DNA from: Prevotella sp.
Lineage (GTDB): Bacteria; Bacteroidota; Bacteroidia; Bacteroidales; Bacteroidaceae
Assembly: GCA_016285245.1 (NCBI GenBank)
Contig: JAEEQH010000004.1
Location: 62,001-126,000, forward strand
Length of the DNA stretch: 64,000 nt
Direction: 5' to 3'
Shown: one piece after another, positions 63,759 through 64,000 of the stretch
Layout: the number at the start of each line of letters is the position of its first letter
How positions within the stretch are numbered: the stretch's first letter is position 1
Program-made: the position numbers and the translations under genes
The notes under the pieces: generated by a model
The model's database searches: none
Told to the model about the DNA's origin: nothing
Seen by the model: only the letters and a program-made list of their open reading frames with translations

Positions 63759-64000
63759 CTAACTCTTCTTGGTATAGTTTTGGACGACGGAGAGGAGGAT
63801 GTACCACGCGATGATGGCCGCGATGCCTGTAACGCCGAGGAGCAGAAGCAGCGGGATGCAGGTGATGAGGAACACATACTTGATCTCGTTGCCACGCCAT
63901 CCCCATGTCTTGAACTTCAAGGCGAACATTGGGATCTCGCTGACCAGCAGATAGCAGCTCAAGAGCATCGCCGCCAGTACAATCCATAAGGTATAGGGAT
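63759..64000 (-). CDS. pssA: CDP-diacylglycerol-serine O-phosphatidyltransferase, C-terminal part
   Basis: The - strand frame is open from the window edge, so about 80 residues are visible and the catalytic CDP-alcohol motif lies outside. The visible part has three hydrophobic segments, with 'LLVSEIPMFALKFKTWGW' between the first two, a segment characteristic of Bacteroidales phosphatidylserine synthases (integral membrane, phosphatidylserine from CDP-diacylglycerol and serine). It ends VQNYTKKS, 18 bp before the DUF4834-like gene, in the same direction. The M at 63968 is internal, not the start. Confidence 0.75.
   Translation of the reverse strand, partial: PYTLWIVLAAMLLSCYLLVSEIPMFALKFKTWGWRGNEIKYVFLITCIPLLLLLGVTGIAAIIAWYILLSVVQNYTKKS

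Overview
The window looks like a chromosome segment of a Prevotellaceae-type Bacteroidales bacterium. The signs are -7 boxes of the form TAnnTTTG in front of genes, a fused MurF-alanine racemase, an oxygen-sensitive-gut-type gene order DUF1599 - BT_3928-like - tpiA - SPOR - folE, fimbrillin-like lipoproteins, type IX secretion tails and numerous short A/T- or G-rich dispersed repeats. The species cannot be fixed from sequence alone.

Region 1 (1-9.7 kb, all + strand) is a fimbrial or surface-lipoprotein array: the end of a DUF5119-like protein, three tandem paralogous fimbrillin-like lipoproteins (924-6856), and two more divergent fimbrillin-like lipoproteins (7137-9677). The spacers between the tandem paralogs carry hairpins whose stems differ completely in sequence but whose loops are conserved.

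Region 2 (9.7-47 kb, + strand) is the unusual part. Three exported proteins of 4343, 1116 and 6772 residues contain the motif [VI]-[YF]-G-G-G in great numbers, spaced about 20-60 residues, and together fill about 37 kb. The first ends in a type IX secretion type A sorting tail. The second stops in mid-repeat next to a decayed REP-associated (Y1) transposase remnant. The third has its own promoter, a 6-kb internal duplication and no recognisable anchoring domain. With the fimbrillins upstream this is best read as a cell-surface or extracellular repeat-protein system; its function is not established. Signal peptides of several of these genes are themselves encoded by dispersed short repeats, most strikingly ten 9-nt units.

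Region 3 (47.1-51.7 kb, - strand) is a small uronate/sugar block: kduI with an export signal followed by an exuT-type transporter, a GxxExxY-family gene flanked by repeats, and an orphan galactitol-type PTS IIC permease. Divergent from it lies a secreted M6-family metalloprotease (51806-53338, +).

Region 4 (53.4-64 kb) is housekeeping: murF-alr and a CCA-adding/poly(A) polymerase-family gene (-), the latter carrying in-frame insertions of dispersed repeats; then on + a small lipoprotein, DUF1599, BT_3928-like membrane protein, tpiA, SPOR protein, folE, a one-TM protein and pyrH; finally, on -, a small DUF4834-like membrane protein and the end of a phosphatidylserine synthase. No tRNA, rRNA or CRISPR array was seen. 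The only stretch over 300 bases without an intact gene is 26241-26643, which holds the transposase remnant, a promoter and a GC palindrome.
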